Shown here: positions 25,291 through 38,400 of the stretch, piece after piece | Position numbering within the stretch: the stretch's first letter is position 1 | Layout of the letters: every line of letters starts with the position of its first letter | DNA from: Aquilaria yunnanensis | Taxonomy: Eukaryota > Streptophyta > Magnoliopsida > Malvales > Thymelaeaceae | NCBI GenBank assembly: GCA_039654915.1 | Contig: CM077599.1 | Coordinates: forward strand, 65,958,501 to 66,022,500 | Reading direction: 5' to 3' | DNA length: 64,000 nt | Notes under the pieces: model-generated | What the model was told of the DNA's origin: nothing | The model's input: the letters and a program-made list of their open reading frames with translations, nothing else | The model's database searches: none | Program-made: the position numbers and the translations under genes

Positions 25291-27159
25291 CATGTCAAGG
25301 ACAATACATTTTAATGAAACAACGAGTCACTTGTGACCCTCAAATCCAACCTAACCCATTTACTAAAAATGCATCAACGTGAGCCTAAACCCAAAAAATG
25401 AACTAGCTAAGTGCTTGAATTAAACAAGAAGTAAAAGATGATTAACACAATTAACTACTTGCAGCTATTGAACTATTACCAACTAATTTCTAAAGAAAAC
25501 TAACACTAACTACTACTTATAACAATTATTCAAATAACTATGGGAAAAAAACTCTCCTAGAGCAATTGATTTTCTTGGAACCCATTTTGAGCTTATTAGT
25601 TGTTTACCTAGATGATTTACCAATTTATTGTAGATGAAATTAACCATATCCCTATCCTAAGGTAAAATTTGGTTAACCCCTCTAGTACTGGTTAGTACTT
25701 CCTTGTGCAGTCAAAAGCCAAAGGATTTTAAGTTCCATGTGGTCTATTCATCTCTAGAGACTAGGGGCTTTCACACCTCAAGCAAATGTAACCTAGTTTG
25801 CCTCTTTCTTCTAACACAATTCTCTTTCCTCAAAGATAAATTTGCATCAAGAGATAAACTCCTGGCCAAGAGTCTTAAGGATCAAGCAAGAGAGCAAACC
25901 AAACAATAAATTAGATAAATAGTTTAAGGTTCAAGCAATCAATCATCAAAGCAACATCTAAGATTCACAATCAACCTAGGAGCTAAAAAATCTAGCTTAA
26001 TAACATCTTTAAAACAAAACCATAAACAAAACCATCAACAACAATCAAATCCATGCTTAACTCACAAGATGGAGAAAGATACAGAAAAGGGAAGAAGAAA
26101 CTCTTGAGCTAAGGCCTTCAAAACCTCTTGGACAAAATGCTATCAAGTGCAAGTAAGCTATGTGTGCTATAAGTTTTAAAATCATGCTCTATCCGCAAGT
26201 GCACGGGGTGCTTTGTAAATGAGGCAAGAAAGTATCATTCCTACAAGGATTGTTGATGATTGAAAAGATCAACTACCACTACTTTTAAAAATCAACTTTA
26301 GCTAAACCACGAACAAATTACAAATTCTACTTGACTAAATTCATTAACTCAATTATAAAAGTCTTCATTAATTAACTATAAACCAGGCAAGAAAGCAACG
26401 AGCTAAGGGAGGAATAGCAAGCAAGCAAAAGGTTTTTTTAACAACTTGAAAAAACACACTTCCTATAATTTTCATTGCTTGACTAAGTTACCATGGTCAA
26501 AATAATCCTAGAGTTTGGATCTTCCCACTTGTTGGTGATGAGGCTACTTGAGTTTTTTGCTCTCCAAAGCTAAAAAATGTTCTCATTTCTCTAAACTAGC
26601 AAGAAATCCCATCACATATACTAGTCTGGAAAGAGCCATTAATAAGATCAATCTTCCATCACATTTCTTTTCTCTTTTATGTGTTTTCGTAGCCTTCCTG
26701 TTGGATTTTCACTTTATGAGCTGCTCCTCTTTTATGGTGCATTTTCCCCTCTTCTACCATCTAGGATGATGTTGTCACATCAAAACCTTGGTGCTATCAC
26801 ACCACTGCTGCTCATGGACAGATTTTGTGAACCGACATGAAAACATCAAAACAATACTATAAGACTGCAAATCATTCATTAATCAAACTCAATTATTAGG
26901 TTAAATCAACATTTTTCTATATTTATCACACCTTCAGGCAAATTCAAATATACTTGAACCTCACACTGATAATGTCTAAGCCAAAATGCTTCAAATCTAT
27001 GTGACGGATGGTAGAATTTATCTCGAATACCAGTTTACAACAATAGAGGCACGTGGTTAGTAAAATACATTGACAAATTACACAGAACTGGGTCTAGAAT
27101 TAGATCTAACCATTCTGAAGTTCTGTAAGCCTTATCTAAGATTCCAAATACTGCGTCAG
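25291..27159. other. Non-coding, repeat-like stretch
   Basis: No gene. The stretch near 26,190-26,260 (ccgcaagtgcacgg, then gtatcattcctacaaggatt) belongs to a sequence type I associate with interspersed plant repeats, but I cannot name the family. Confidence 0.3.
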
Positions 27160-27440
27160 CCTCCTCTTGAGCATTCGTTCATCTTGCCACCATAGTCAAA
27201 CTTAGGAAAATAAAAATCATGCACCTTAAAGACAGTGGGGGAAACTGGATTCTTGGAAAAAATCTCACTCAATAACCACATCATCAATCATTTCTCCAAC
27301 CTTTTCTCACTAAAAGAAGTTTAGCTCTTACGTGTCTCGATAAAGAAATTACTGATGATGAAATTACCAAAGGAATCTTCTCTATTAAACTTGACAACGC
27401 TCCTGCTGGACCTGATTGGGTTCCGTTTGGTTCTCAGGGA
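27160..27440 (+). pseudogene. LINE reverse transcriptase N-terminal fragment
   Basis: Plus-strand frames read as the linker and RT start of a plant L1-type LINE. HLATIVKLRKIKIMHLKDSG begins at 27,180, followed by NWILGKNLTQ. A shifted frame gives NHIINHFSNLF, and EITDDEITKGIFSIKLDNAP starts at 27,345, followed by AGPDW. The order and spacing match the region before the catalytic RT motifs. There are at least one stop and two frameshifts. The element breaks off near 27,430, and it belongs to a lineage different from the 758-1,440 fragment. Confidence 0.8.
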
Positions 27441-27613
27441 AAAAGAAAACCATGGTTTCCGTACAATGGAAGCACTTTCTCTATTTTATTCATTATTTTT
27501 TGGAAGTGGAGATTCGTTATGAATTATTCCTTCTACCAAACATTTTAAAGCTGATGATTTGTGTGATGTAAAATGTGCTGCGGACCGACTTTATGTTGGG
27601 CCAATCACATGAC
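27441..27613. other. Non-coding stretch between LINE and MULE
   Basis: Contains ttccgtttggttctcagg, a word often seen in plant introns and leaders, but no exon could be supported. Confidence 0.3.
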
Positions 27614-28300
27614 ATGTTATAAGACAGAATTACAATTTACCTCTGACATTTATTCTAAAATATATTTTGTTCCTTTTTATTTTGAAACCTTTTTAAAAGC
27701 TTCTTGAGATTTTAAGAAATTTATACTTATCTCTCTATTGTCTCTTTTTGAAGTTTAAAATTAATGGATTAATTACAATTTGAAATCTCAACTCTAGTTA
27801 TTGTTTAAGTTTTCTCCTTAACATATAAATTATTTCATTATTTGTTTTTTTTTTAAATAATATAATATAATATAATACAATTTTATATATATTATTCCTT
27901 TCAACTTACCATCTCCCATTTTTTTTCTTATGATTATGTTTTTATTTACTTTTCATTGTTTGTGCATATTTTTTATCTTTATATTTTCAAATTTTTAAAT
28001 ATCTCTAATTAAGAATATCTTTTTTATTTTAAACATTAGTTGCATTTATTTATTTACTTATCTGTACTATAAGCTTAAAAACTGTCCTCCTTATGTTTTT
28101 AAAACCTTATTATGATAACTATTAAATGTAAAATTGAAAAAATGATAAGGCTTATATCTACAATAATATGAAGACTTCACAATTGATTTTGTTTCATTAG
28201 TACATAATTGGTCATTTTTTTATAGTTTTAGTTTTATATACTTATTCATTAATTAATTGTTTTGTAAGAAGGTTTTGTTCAATAAAATGGTTATTTAATA

Positions 28301-28769
28301 CTCCTTTAGTCCCAAGTTCATTACACCATTTTAGTTTTTTTTACAAAAGTTTAACTTAAATTTATTTATATTAATGTTTGTTATTTTTTTCAAAAATTAT
28401 ATTTAGAAATTACAAAACTTATAAGTTGTAAGTATATTCCCTCTATTTTGCAAAGTTTGTCCCCTAGTAATTAATTTATGATTTTATTTCTTTCAAAATT
28501 TTTTATAGAAATATAAAATTTTTATATGAAAATGATACCTTAAAGACTCTTATTTATAAATATAATTTTAAAATTTTTTTGATGATACAAATTAATGTTT
28601 ATATATCTAAGTCAAACTTTAGTAAAAAAAAAAAGGTAAAATGGTCATTCTTTGTGTAATGGATGGAGTAATTTTTTAAAACAATTTTAGCAAATATTAA
28701 TATAAAAAAATTTAATTCAAATTTAAGTAAAAAAAATAAAATGGTACAATGAACATGGAAAGGGGGTAG
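28301..28769. mobile_element. Stowaway-like MITE (outer), inside MULE
   Basis: Terminal inverted repeats start CTCCTTTAGTCCCAAG on the left and, inverted, CTACCCCCTTTCC on the right. They are similar for about 90 bp and flanked by TA. The body is interrupted by a second MITE at 28,437-28,668. Confidence 0.82.
28437..28668. mobile_element. MITE nested in MITE
   Basis: Left end TTCCCTCTATTTTGC and inverted right end CTCCATCCATTACAC, with TA next to each end. It splits the outer MITE, so it inserted later. Confidence 0.75.
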
Positions 28770-29809
28770 TATTTACCAATTTCTCAAGTGTTCAGATGAT
28801 TTCCAGTTATCTTTCTTTGACTTCATCTTTGATGTAAAGTGAAATTGAGATTGCTAAGAGATTACTCTCTTCTGAGTACATTTCACCAACCCTTCATATT
28901 TATGTTCTTTTGGAAAGTTTTCTCTATCATTGGTCTCACTCAAAAGGTGATGTTATTCAATGAATGATACTCTCATTTATTGTATTTCATCTTCTAGCAG
29001 TTACCATTGCTTCAAAGGCAAGCTAATGCCTTTTTTAGTTAAGGAATCAAGAACATTTTCTAAAAGAGTGTTTCTTAAAAAATAGTTAGTTAATCAATAA
29101 ATATATAAAACTAAAATTACATCAAAATAACCAAATATTCTTGTTAACTTGAACAAAATGAAATTTTAAATAAAACAAGCCTTATCATTTCTTTAGTTTT
29201 TATTTCAATAGTTACTGTTACAAGTTTTGAAAAAAAGTGAGGGGATAGAAAGTAACAACCAATTTTAGAAACCAAAATGACATTATTAATTAGATATGAT
29301 TAAAAAATTAAAAATATAAAATAAAGTACATATAAACAAATAAAGGAAAATAAAAATTGAAACATATGAAAAAAAATATGGTAAGTTAGAAGGAATAATA
29401 CATATAAATATATTATGTCATTTGAAAAAAACAAGTAATGAAGCAATCTATATGTTAAGGAGAAAACTTAAACGAGAACTAAAAATTAAAGTCTCAAAGT
29501 GTAATTAATCCATTCATTTTAAATTCCAAAAGAGACAGCAGGTGATAAGTGTAGATTTGTTAAAACCTCAGGTGGACTTTTAAGAGATTTCTAAAATAGA
29601 AGAGGCAAAGTATAATTTAAGATAAATATTAGGAGCAAATTGTAATTTTCCCCATATTGTAACTAGTTATAAACTAGTTTTTTTGGCGGTTTGCACATGT
29701 ACCTTTTCACTTTACCTATAATAACTAATTATAAAAAGAAAATTGTATGTTTTGTAAAGTGAAAAGAATAAAAAATATTAAAATAATTATTTTTTTTCTT
29801 TTTTACTAG

Positions 29810-31096
29810 AACCTTCAGTCTGACTTTCTGAGGGGTGCAATACGCCAGCAGTCTCATCATTTGGCCAGCGTTAAATTAGAGAACAGCAGTCGATCGACCC
29901 TAAAATCATTGCTCCAGGATAATTGGGGTACTTAAAGTGCGGTGGATTAGGCTGGTCACAATGACAAACATTTGTAAGCTAAGTAAGGCCATACACGACC
30001 TACAGGCTAAAGGAGCCAATCCCTTTCCATCCCACAATGACAAGGCATTTTTGAGCTGAACAACTTTTAAAATATCTTAGAAATATTACTTTTTAATTAG
30101 TATACGGCAAATTTTAAAATAATTTTCTTAAGAAGATGTCATGGAGAATGTATTTCGTCTATGTTTTTCTCTCTATCTCTTCACTAATTGTCGTACGGCT
30201 GATAGTTTTCTCCCCCACAAAACACAACGCTCACATCCATAATGCAAAGCAAACACCAATGCTAAACGTAGATAACCACTTATTAATTATTTTAGGGTTA
30301 ATTACAATTTGACCTTCGAGGCTTAGGTAAAAATACACTTTGCCCCTCCTGTTTCAAAAGCATACACTTTACTTCTGTCTTTTTAATATAGTCCAACAAC
30401 AACTTCTGAAATCTTAATTTAGATTGTATGGTTGTCATCTTTAAACAATTTCAATCTATATAATATTTTTTAATAATTAATTGACATTTAAAAAATATTT
30501 GTTTTAAAATTAAAAGAAATACAGAAAGAAAAAACTAATAATTTAAAATATTCATTCACTGTAAAAAAATATCATACAAATTGAAATTACTGAAAGATGA
30601 CTACCGCAATGTCTAATTAAGATTTCCGAAGTTACTGTATTAAAAAGGCATGGAGCAAAGTGTATATTTCTGAAACAGCAGGAAATAAAGTGTAATTTCA
30701 CCTAAACCTCAAGGCATAAATTGTAATTATCCCATTATTTTATGGGTAACTTCTTAGGGATAAAACTTAGAATAAAATTCTTAATTTTATTAGCATATTC
30801 ATTTAAAAGTTCATTTGCCTTACATATTATACAACTAAATTCGATTTCATTTTTGTGGCAAATTACAGTCATAGTTCTTTATCCCAAAAAACACAAAATT
30901 AAAATGGCTAAACTACATGTAGTAAAAACTGCGTGACATAAGCTTCAAATAAGCATAAGATTATTAATTTCAAAAAAAATTTAAGAATAGTTCGTTAGCT
31001 TCCCCTAATGCGAGTGAAGAGATCAATACAAAGCTTAATAGTGAGCTTAGGCAACTCAAAGAGAAACCGACAGGTCAACTACAGGAAGATGCATAA
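29810..31096 (+). CDS. Last two exons of an unidentified gene
   Basis: Exon A (29,810-29,927) follows a pyrimidine tract and CTAG acceptor, reads without stops (starts NLQSDFLRGAIRQQ, ends near KSLLQDNW), and ends at a GGGT donor. Exon B (30,999-31,096) follows TTCGTTAG, continues in the same phase (ASPNASEEINTKLNS, then ELRQLKEK) and ends in TAA. Together they give about 71 residues of a C-terminal region, the end predicted as a short charged helix or coiled coil. I do not recognise the family. The 1,071-bp intron contains a MULE-derived MITE. Upstream exons are not found; a 2-kb MULE sits just before exon A. It could be a host gene's 3' end or a relic, but phase and splice signals are intact. 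Confidence 0.55.
30295..30733. mobile_element. MULE-derived MITE (copy 1), perfect 9-bp TSD
   Basis: Begins GGGTTAATTACAATTT and ends with its inverse. The arms pair over about 200 bp with almost no spacer. It is flanked by identical 9-bp duplications attatttta (30,286-30,294 and 30,734-30,742), diagnostic of Mutator-type insertion. Its 439 bp matches the 440-bp element at 47,163-47,602. It lies in the intron of the gene at 29,810-31,096. Confidence 0.93.
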
Positions 31097-32333
31097 CCTC
31101 AAACACCAATGATACCCTTCATCATCAATCCAGGAATAGAAGCTTGTGCGCATAAGAGAACGTTGCAGTATTTTGTTTTTGCCAACTTTTTTAGATAATG
31201 TTAAGATATTTACAAATTTTGATTTGTGAAAGATGTTGGAAGGCTTGTGGTTTATATGGAAGGCCGAAAAATTATATTTACATGTAACGTACATTTTTAA
31301 TGTAATTAAATATGGATTAATGCCGGATTTAATTGTGTACATTTAATTTTCATTAAAAGAAAATTAGTGAATTTTGAAATATGTAACTCCATTATCAATT
31401 AATGTCTAGAATGGTTAGCGTTGAAGTTTGTGTAACGATCATATGCATATATAATATAAGAAGCCTAGATGTGCTATAACTGAAATATGGGGTGAAGAAT
31501 GTATTTCATGTTGAACATAGATGGCCATTTATGTAATTGTTTATCAAAGGATAAATTCAAATAGAATCCATTAACTTTGTTTGTATATTGATTTAGAGTC
31601 TATATGTATGAAATCATTCAAAATTCCTGAACTAATTAAGAAGAGATTTCTTTAGAGAATTGGGAGCCATCCCTGTCATTTTATAGAAAATGTATAAACT
31701 AAGCTAAAATTAAATTTATTAATTTATTGAATTTAAGTAGTATTATTAAGATCTAGTAACTGAAAATTTTAAAAGCACACTTGAAACATAAAAAATTAAT
31801 TTATTTCTATTTTCAATCAATTAGGATTTAATTAATTAAGGAGAAATAATTAAAAGAGAGACATTAATAGTTTAATATTGAGTTTAATCATTCGTTCTTA
31901 TGGCGTGAGAGAAGATCAATAGCTAAGATAAAAGGAATGAGGGTCCAAGACTAAAACATATAAAAAGTAAAAGTTTAAGTGGCCTCTACTTCAACATATA
32001 GAGCCAATTAAAAGTTATTATTCTGGCACTCAAGTTTTGAGATATGGGCATTTGATGATGGAAAGTTTTAAAAACTACAACTGAGGCATTGAATCAATGC
32101 AAAGAGAAATGGCGGAGAGGAATAAGTGAGTTTCTTTTATGTGTGTATAATAATAATAATAATAATAATAATAACAGTAGCAGTAGTAATAGTAATAAAA
32201 AAACCTATTTTGATAAAAAAAATTTGTTGTTTTCAACAAATTGCACTTGTTATGAGCAAATTTTGTAAGTAATTTTGCACAAATCACGATTCACATGGAA
32301 TCCCACTATACTCAACTATTATAAAAAAAAAAA
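31097..32333. other. 3' flank and non-coding stretch before the Helitron
   Basis: About the first 300 bp could be the 3' UTR of the preceding gene. The rest is AT-rich and without genes apart from a (TAA)n run. Confidence 0.4.
32148..32174. repeat. (TAA)n microsatellite
   Basis: About nine TAA units followed by imperfect CAG/TAG/TAA triplets to 32,200. Confidence 0.9.
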
Positions 32334-32363
32334 CTAGTTTACATACCCGGCATTGCCACGGGT
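32334..32363 (-). other. Helitron 3' terminus (hairpin plus CTAG)
   Basis: Minus-strand order is the imperfect hairpin ACCCGTGGCAATGCCGGGT, then ATGTAAA, then CTAG, then host T. This matches the known Helitron 3' end (16-20-nt hairpin about 10 nt before CTRR), thought to act as the rolling-circle stop signal. Confidence 0.85.
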
Positions 32364-32549
32364 TATAAAATAGTATTGCGTTGCAAAAAAACTAAATATT
32401 GAAAATGTTATAAAAACATTGGTTCCAAATATATTCTAACAAAGTCAAACATTTCAACAATTTTTTTGAAACTAAAAAATCTCAACCAAATACCAAGAAA
32501 GAAAAATTTTATGTCCCTTTAACCACTTAGGCTTCTTATTGCGAAGATT

Positions 32550-35443
32550 TTAGGTAGTCATATCATCAATGTCCATATCTTGGTCTGCAGGTTGATCATG
32601 AAGTAATGCACTGCAATAGATATTCATATAGAGAAAATTTGTTAGGGGGTATGTAACCATCTCCAAAGGAAATTGTGGGATTAATTTTTGCTATATTAGG
32701 AGTAAATTCGAACCTGTCGAAAGACTCAATCAATCCATTATCTAATGGTGAAACATTTGTTATAAAAGTTATTAGATGATCACACAATTCCTTCCTAGTA
32801 AATTAAAGAAAGATTACATTTTAAAAAAAATCACCTCATATAATGCATATAACAAAGATATAATACTTACAATACATCCGCATATCGAAAATGTTGTGGT
32901 AACAAAGTATTCAGTGAGTTTCCATGAGTTGATAAGTCATTACTTGTACTGTCACTTATAATAGTAAAAATATCATGTACATTGTGGCATATAAAGTATA
33001 AAATGCAGATCAATCTCAACATTATGCGGACAGAAAATAACTTAAACTTTAAAAATTTATAAAAATGTTGAATATTAAATAATTAAGTACCTTGCATCGA
33101 TCAAACTGGGTGTATTATTACTAATGTCTAGGGTAACGATAGTTGTAACAATGTCACAGCGGTCTAGTTCCAAACTCATGTCACTATGAATACAAAGTTA
33201 TTGACATTAGTATGACAATATATTAACAAAAAAAAACTTAAAGTGTTATATTCTAACACGGGGTAGTGATGGTACTTAGGTAGCTGAAGACTTGATGACA
33301 TTTCAGTTGGAAAGCGTCTTTTCAAGAAGGAGCTTCCATTACCCAAGGATTGAAACTGATAAAAAAGATTAGAATAGTTTCAATGCTAAAACGATCACAA
33401 GTAATACCTTGGAAATAAGATGAAGTAGTAATCGACTGTCAGCTGACCAATTTATTGGATGCATTTTCTTCACCGTAAATATAGAACGTAAATTTTGACG
33501 ATTATACTTTGTTATTTGCACATCCCAAATAAATTGACTACTCATTAGGCGTCCAAATATCATTTGTATTTTTTCTTGCCCCTCCACTTACATTTAAAAC
33601 ACGATAGTATGACATTGACAGTTGCATATAAGTGAAAATAAAGTTGTTGGGAACACAGATCATATCTTTTTTCATGTATAATTTAGATGCTGGGCATCTA
33701 ATTAATAGCTCTACAACCCTATCGAATGCAACAAAATATGTGTTGAATGAATGGTTTGCAACCCTCAGACTTACTTTATACTTACATAATAAAACATATA
33801 AAAAATAGCACAAGTCTATGGCATGGCAATAATATTAGTAATAAAAAGATGAAGTAATATTAGTAATGAGCATAAGAACCTGATGACCTGTTTACCAATA
33901 ACTGTATTGCATTTATCACACTAGCACATTGAACCTTGCGGTTGTACTTTCTTCAGGCAAGTACTGCAGCCTTCATAATACCAGGGATACTGTTGATCAA
34001 CCCACATAATTGTTGCAGAGCAACAGAAAATTTTATTCTATTAAAAAAAATGGAATTAATCACCAATGATGAAATCATACGAGTTTAAGTTAGTGAATAC
34101 TAAATTTAATATACTTCAACAGTAGACTCTAAGCGACAATTCTCAATATCAAGCAGGATGAAGTGCTCAGTAATATCACTAATTGTTGAATCATTCACTA
34201 CTCGCTAATCAGCTGCATCATGAATAACGCTAACGTCACCAATAACGCGCCCATAAAAAAATTGAACTTATCAAGTGCACCTTAATAATAATACGTGAAA
34301 AATGAAATTGATACTTTTTTATTGTAATCTTACGATTGTTCCAAGATAGCTACAACAGGGATGTCAAGATTGACATATATTTTGGTTGCACATGTTGAAT
34401 ATAAAAAATCTTTTCCTACAAATGGAATGCACATATCAGGAAGTGTGGATGCATATAATAAAATTATACCAGATCATTGAAAGGCAATTCAATAGAGTAT
34501 CGCAAATGCACCAGTGCCTTATACCTGCAAATTGCTTTACATGTGTATATGTTATAACCAAAATAACAAGTTTATAGTTCATGCTCAAGATGCACTGATG
34601 ATTAGCCAAGGTCAATTCTATTGCCGTATAACAAAACCTCAAGTTCCACACCACTATAGTTATCGAACTTATTATTGAATATATTGCTTAGGAGGAAAAT
34701 GAATATTTATGTGTGTATCAAAAAGTACTTGTGGTTTCTTAAGTAAAGTGTACACCTACGAGTAGCAGGGCCATGTTTAGCCTGCTGAGAAATCATAGGC
34801 CCAAGTTTCCAAAGTTTCCCAATGATATATGTTTATATGATGCAATAATGACAATAAAAATATATCAACAAACAAACTATATATTAGTCTTCTAAATGAC
34901 ACTCCATATCAAGGTTTTCTTAAAAATTTGGCAAAAAGAATACTTATTGAATAAACATTACATGGAACACGCTTGTTGACATCCAAAAACTCAACAAACT
35001 CAAATTTGTGCCGTTCAATGTCAGGGCAAACAACATTAATCTGTGTTACAGTAGTGTACCTAAAAACATATATTTTATGTGGACAGCTCACAGGGTTTTA
35101 AACATCAAAAAGATGGCTAACAATGAAGTTCTTGATAGTGAAGACAGAACCTTCTTCAATAGTAGCACGAAACTTGTTATCTAGGTCCTTCGGAATTCTT
35201 GCACATATATAGTCATTATGCAAGAAACAACAATTAGCAAAATACAATTGATATAAATGATAAGTACAATAATTTTATGTTCAGATAAAAGTATAAATTA
35301 GAATCTAGAAAGATCATCTCAATTCCAATTAAGCTTCTATCTCTTGTCACGGCGTCCCAAATACGAGTAACGCAAACCTTTAAGCCCCAATTATATCCAG
35401 CTCATGTAAGGTCCCATATTTGATGTTGTTATTGCGTTCGCAT
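32550..35443 (-). pseudogene. RPA70-like single-strand DNA-binding protein of Helitron
   Basis: Minus-strand exons read as a plant RPA1-like protein with OB folds in the usual order. An N-terminal block contains LHELD and LKVCVTRIWDAVTRD. DBD-A (about 34,930-35,210) contains IEEGSVFTIKNFIV and HKFEFVEFL. DBD-B (about 34,440-34,600) contains LVITYTHVKQFAG. The zinc-ribbon DBD-C (about 33,900-34,010) has WYYEGCSTCLKKVQP then CDKC, followed by KVSLRVANHSFNTYFVAFDR (about 33,690-33,775). C-terminal exons with GT donors at about 33,106 and 32,867 lead to an acidic tail ending at TAA 32,550. A few stops and frameshifts (for example after LFDV, before NPVS) suggest decay. RPA-like ORFs are a known feature of plant Helitrons and are thought to bind the displaced strand. 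The start is uncertain. Confidence 0.8.
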
Positions 35444-38400
35444 ATTGGGAAACTAAATTTGAAAAATCAAACAACTATAGTTTAGAGATATAAAAAAAAA
35501 CATAATCTAATACACTTATTAATGCCGCATTAAGCAATTATTTCATTATGTCACAATATAACATTTGAAGTCAATAAATTATATCACTTGAATAATACCA
35601 AGAATGCACACTTCAACTGTGGCAATTGTATAAGCATTCAAAACCTTTTGTGTATACAATATTCTTTGTGTGCGACATGAATCTTGGATTGTTATTTCGC
35701 AACAATATTTGAAATCCATCAAGTGAGGTTACAAGAGAAACAACAACATATAGTTGTCCATGACTAAAAACAAGTTCTAGAAGATAGAGTCCAACATGAT
35801 TGAACATTTGTCCCTGACTCTTATTTATTGTCATGACAAAACATGGTTTTACTGGGAATTGCCGTCGAGAAAGATCAAATGGTAATTGAGTATCAGAAGG
35901 TACCATCTCAATTCGTAGAATCAAAAAATGGTTACCTGTGTGACTTCCAGTTAAGATCTCTGCCTCAATTACATTATCGACAAGCCAAGTAATGATAAGT
36001 CTCGTCCCATTGCACAACCCATTCACTTGGTTTATATTTCTTAACAATATTATGGGGGCCTCAACCTTCAACTATAAGAGATGATTAGGAAGTCCATAAA
36101 ACTTGAAACTATTTAAGACCTCAACTGGATATAACAGTGTATGTGTTTCAATATTTTCAGAGGACGATGAGATATGATTTGCACTTAAGTATATTCTACC
36201 ATCTCCTAGGATTAATGCAAGTAGGTGATCATTAATTTCATTAACAATATCATTTTTTGTTGCCAATATTGCCTTTTCTTTAAGATATCCCCTATCAATA
36301 AGCATCATATGCAAATCCGAAAAAATATTTCGGATAACATCATCAATTGGATCCTCATGTAGGAAAATTAAAAATCTGCCAAGGATTTTGATCCAAGTTA
36401 GTTCCTCTTCATCATCTGACAACTTATGTAATGGCAAACGACTTTCTCCAAGGTTCAATATCCATTGGCAAAACTCAACAACTTCTAGATTTTTAGAATT
36501 TACTAATCTCATATTTTGAGCAAGAGTGTGAAGACTATAATGTGACCAAAGAGCATATAAAGGTAATGATGCTGCAACAATATCACCTCTACTACCACGA
36601 TTAATGATGTACAAGATTTGTAGAAAATCCCCACCGAGTACAACAGTTATTCCACAAAAAATTATAGTGGAAGCAATTTGATCATGAGGATGCATGATGT
36701 CACGCATAGTGCAATCTACAGCCTCAAAAGCATGTCGGTGAGCCATGGGTGCCTCATCCCATATAATAAGACTCGTCCTACACAATAACTCTGCCAGCAG
36801 AGTTGATTGCTTGACATTGCATACATAATCTTTATCTAACTTGATGGGGATTTTCATTCGTGAATGGGCAGTGAGCCCCCTGGCAATAGAAGTGGAGCAA
36901 TACTTGACGATGCAATAGCTAACGCTATCTTTCCATCATGCCAAACACGTGATAGAAGTGTGTGCCAAAGATATGTTTTACCAGTATAGCCATTTCCATA
37001 TACAAAGAAAAATCCACCAATTCCAGATTGTACCGAACCCATTACAGAATTGTAAACTTGTAATTGACCTTCATTTAAACCATAATATAAAGATGATTGC
37101 TCTGCAACAAGTGCAGCCCGATCATAATTCAACTCTTCAAGTATCAATGAATTGTGCTCAATAACTAAAGTAGTCAGATCGAGATACGGCATACCAACAA
37201 ATTCCTTTAAACTTCTTCCATTCCTATTCAGGGTTTTCTCAACATCGTAAAGTGTGTAATTGTACCTTTTTTAGTCTAATAATGCTAATTCATGATCATT
37301 CCTAATTCGACGTTGCATTGTGATAACATCATTGGACAATGCATCACGATGTCGCATCCAAAGCTTATATGGGTCCACAACTTGAAAAAATAATAACATT
37401 GTCACAAATAGATCCTGTAAATAAGAAGGCATTGCCCATTGGGAAGATTCATGTAGTGCCTTATGCCACTCACCATTGCCATCTAGCAAACCCAATGCAA
37501 GACATGGTTCCTTAAAAGTAGGATAAATAATACCCGAGCTATTCGTAAATCATCAAATGATGTTGAGCCTCGTTGAACATTCAACAACATACGAAGGTAC
37601 TACTTTTCACCAGCAGTCGGGTGTACATTCCATATCCTACCTATAGTTCTTCCTCTCAGCCAAGGAGTTCATTATCTCTTCTGTCTATTTCAAACATAAT
37701 GCATAAGGAACTCTACATAAGTCAACCTCTTCACTGCATCATCATTTATGGTACGATGCATCCAAGCCAAGAATTTTATGACACCATTTCTCTGACATTC
37801 AACAATGTTCTAGATGTTCGCATTTGCTGGGCACACAATATTTTGTTTATTGGGAAGATGGAAAGATAGACATTCCACAGGGGGGTCATGGTGATGAATT
37901 TTAAACCCAAAATTGCGCAAGCATGCCTCAGATCCTGATATATATCTACAATCTATATATTCTTTAATTTCATCAACCTCATGCCTAGTTAGCAACTGAG
38001 TAGCTGAAGAATTGGACCCAGAACTTTTAATCACAATAGTTGACCTATCACTTCCCTTGTGCATGTATTTGCACAAGTACTTCTTGCAGTTATCCCTATT
38101 CATTTTCTCAACATTGCAATGACAGTCATGTTTCACAATTAAAACAACGTTGTGAGGGACAACAAACCGATTATCAAGAATACATCCATGCTTTATAACT
38201 GTATCATCTATATATCGGTGCCTATATACAGGATACCCATCTTCACCAACTGATGTTTCAGATTGAATTGCACGAGGGTATTTTTTCTTGCACTTACCAT
38301 TAACCACACAAGGGGATCTATAGTTAGCATTTCCACAAGGGTCGTGCATCATGTGCTTGGCCATTGCCGCATATCTGACAGCGTTGATTTCTTTGTTAGG

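Larger units (their letters stand above)
27623..29653. mobile_element. 2-kb MULE-like element with ~400-bp TIRs
   Basis: The two ends (27,623 to about 28,060 and about 29,260 to 29,653) are inverted copies. Both begin (g/a)aattacaattt and share ttaattacaatttgaaatct, aagttttctccttaacatat and cttaccatct-type blocks. Immediate flanks atgttataa (27,614-27,622) and atattgtaa (29,654-29,662) match at 7 of 9 with transitions only, as for an old 9-bp Mutator target duplication. It has no transposase. The interior holds a MITE nested in a MITE and an imperfect (TATAA)n run near 27,855. Confidence 0.82.

Noticed and set aside
31079..31342. 87-codon minus-strand frame
   Set aside because: Antisense of the 3' end and probable 3' UTR of the gene at 29,810-31,096; no domain.
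32075..32287. Tyr-rich minus-strand frame
   Set aside because: Produced by the TAA microsatellite.
32301..32340. Possible plus-strand Helitron 5' end (TCCCACTATACTC)
   Set aside because: The same stretch is better explained as the 3' terminus of the minus-strand Helitron: hairpin, CTAG and following T all fit, and the coding strand agrees.
32550..35443. Reading the RPA-like gene as a separate host RPA1 gene
   Set aside because: It lies between the RepHel gene and the Helitron 3' hairpin in the same orientation, where plant Helitrons commonly carry RPA; the host-gene alternative needs an extra capture event.
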